From contig VDMD01000140.1 in assembly GCA_007026445.1 (NCBI GenBank), forward strand, positions 1-57,336: 57,336 nucleotides of DNA, written 5' to 3'. Below, piece after piece: positions 56,445 through 57,336 of the stretch (positions are counted from its first letter, which is position 1; each line of letters begins with the position of its first letter). The notes under the pieces are model-generated. The model did not search any database and was not told the DNA's origin. It was given only the letters and a program-made list of their open reading frames with translations. The position numbers were made by a program, and so were the translations under genes. Source of the stretch: Schizophyllum amplum. Its lineage: Eukaryota; Basidiomycota; Agaricomycetes; Agaricales; Schizophyllaceae.

Positions 56445-57336
56445 ATGAACACCGTGCACGCCGCAGACGACGCGCTCCTCGCAGAGCTCGGCTACAAGCA
56501 AGAGTTCAAGCGCGCATTCAAACCGTTGGAGGTAACTCCCCCCCCTCCCCCCCTCCCCCTCCTCCCCTCCCACTAACTCGCTCGCCCAGGTCTTTGGCAT
56601 CGCCTTCTCCATCATTGGCCTCCTCCCCTCCATCGCCTCCGTCCTCTTCTACGCCCTCCCCAACGGCGGGGGACCAGCCATGGTCTGGGGGGTCAGTACG
56701 CATGCGCAACCCTCCCTACCCCGCCTACTAATCTCACCCCCAGTGGCTCACCGCCTCCGCCCTCATCCTCCTCGTCGCCCTCTCCATGGCAGAGCTCGCA
56801 AGCAGCGCACCGACGAGTGGTGGCGTGAGCCCTTTCACTTTCCATCCGTCGCCGCCCCCTCCCTGTACTCACTTCCCAACAGCTCTACTTCTGGACCTTT
56901 GCCTCGCCGGCCCGCGCGCCCGCACCGTGCTCTGCTGGGTCGTTGGATGTCAGTATGCGATTCATTTTGTTTGTTTCCTTTTCCTTCGGAGGACGGGCTT
57001 CCTTCTGCGGACGGGCTTGCTTCTGCGGACAGGCAAGGGGCCAAGAGAAAGGAGTGCGCTTCGGCCCCCAATAAGACGTGCTCCAGCCCCCGCTTATGAC
57101 ATGGCCATACCACACATCTACCCGTCCTCTTCCTCGCATACATCTCCCCGCACTCGCTTTCGCGCACATCTCCACGACCCCCCTCTCCCCCCTTCCTTCC
57201 CCCTCCTACCCTCTTCTCCATCGCTCCCCCCTTCCCATCGCTCGCCCCTTCCCATCGCTCCCCCCTTCCCATCGCTCCCCCCTTCCCACCCCTCCTTCCC
57301 CGGATACGCTATGCCAACCTTACCCCTCCTTCCCCG
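56445..57336 (+). CDS. Amino-acid/choline permease (APC superfamily), N-terminus only
   Basis: Membrane transporter of the fungal GABA/choline/amino-acid permease group. Exon 1 (56445-56531) gives MNTVHAADDALLAELGYKQ and EFKRAFKPLE, the usual cytosolic lead-in. Exon 2 (from 56590) gives VFGIAFSIIGLLPSIASVL, the first membrane segment. Exon 3 gives WLTASALILLVALSMAELA followed by SSAPTSGG, the conserved Met-Ala-Glu-Leu motif of the second segment. The next exon starts LYFWTFASPARA, after which the frame is two bases off before reading TVLCWVVG, consistent with one extra CG in a CGCGCG run (about 56911). The remaining 380 bases are pyrimidine-rich repeats and do not continue the protein. The gene is cut by the window edge or broken. 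Confidence 0.65.
56990..57336. repeat. Short tandem repeats and pyrimidine-rich tract
   Basis: Units of GGACGGGCTTCCTTCTGC type occur about three times near 57000-57035. From about 57175 to the window end the plus strand is almost pure C/T, with CTTCCCATCGCTCCCCC repeated about five times. Confidence 0.8.

Overview
The window is nuclear DNA of a filamentous basidiomycete, probably an Agaricomycete. Genes are split by many introns of about 45-60 bases with GT...AG ends. Coding sequence is GC-rich. Several families are typical of mushroom-forming fungi: DUF6699 proteins, HNH_2 nucleases, a plant-cell-wall pectate lyase and a GH93 arabinanase. A Polyporales-like source is plausible but is inference only.

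Layout. 0.5-2.2 kb: secreted PL3 pectate lyase, probably broken at its 3' end. 2.9-8.4 kb: tuberin (TSC2), the Rheb GTPase-activating brake on TORC1. 8.9-12.6 kb: MOV10/SDE3-like SF1 RNA helicase. 13.0-15.8 kb: GEN1/Yen1 Holliday-junction resolvase. 16.4-19.9 kb: unconventional myosin with an unusually short tail. 20.2-22.1 kb (minus): F-box protein. 22.3-23.2 kb: perfect 101-bp inverted repeat. 23.3-24.5 kb (minus): GH93 exo-arabinanase. 25.1-26.5 kb (minus): NKAP-like splicing protein. 27.2-28.0 kb: DUF6699 protein. 28.4-31.0 kb: vacuolar-type carboxypeptidase S (M20). 31.1-33.9 kb (minus): PPR-like protein. 34.6-35.5 kb (minus): second DUF6699 protein. 35.5-39.9 kb: gene-poor stretch with a 125-bp inverted repeat. 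39.9-41.3 kb: intact HNH_2 protein. 42.1-46.1 kb: peroxisomal Lon protease. 46.4-46.6 kb: 3' stub of an HNH gene. 46.7-49.0 kb: trypsin-fold protein with a C-terminal membrane segment. 50.9-51.4 kb: Lon pseudogene fragment. 51.5-53.0 kb (minus): second, frame-damaged HNH_2 gene. 53.2-56.1 kb: nested minisatellites. 56.4 kb to the end: start of an amino-acid/choline permease.

Two things stand out. First, the 42-53 kb block looks like a tandem duplication of a convergent Lon/HNH pair that decayed reciprocally: one copy keeps Lon and only a stub of HNH, the other keeps HNH and only a fragment of Lon. Second, several genes (helicase, resolvase, myosin, trypsin-like, HNH copy B, permease) need single-base corrections, often in homopolymers, to stay in frame. 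TSC2, Lon, GH93, carboxypeptidase and HNH copy A are clean through every splice junction I followed. The damaged genes may reflect assembly errors, real decay, or both. Most genes are independent housekeeping functions; there is no clear biosynthetic cluster.
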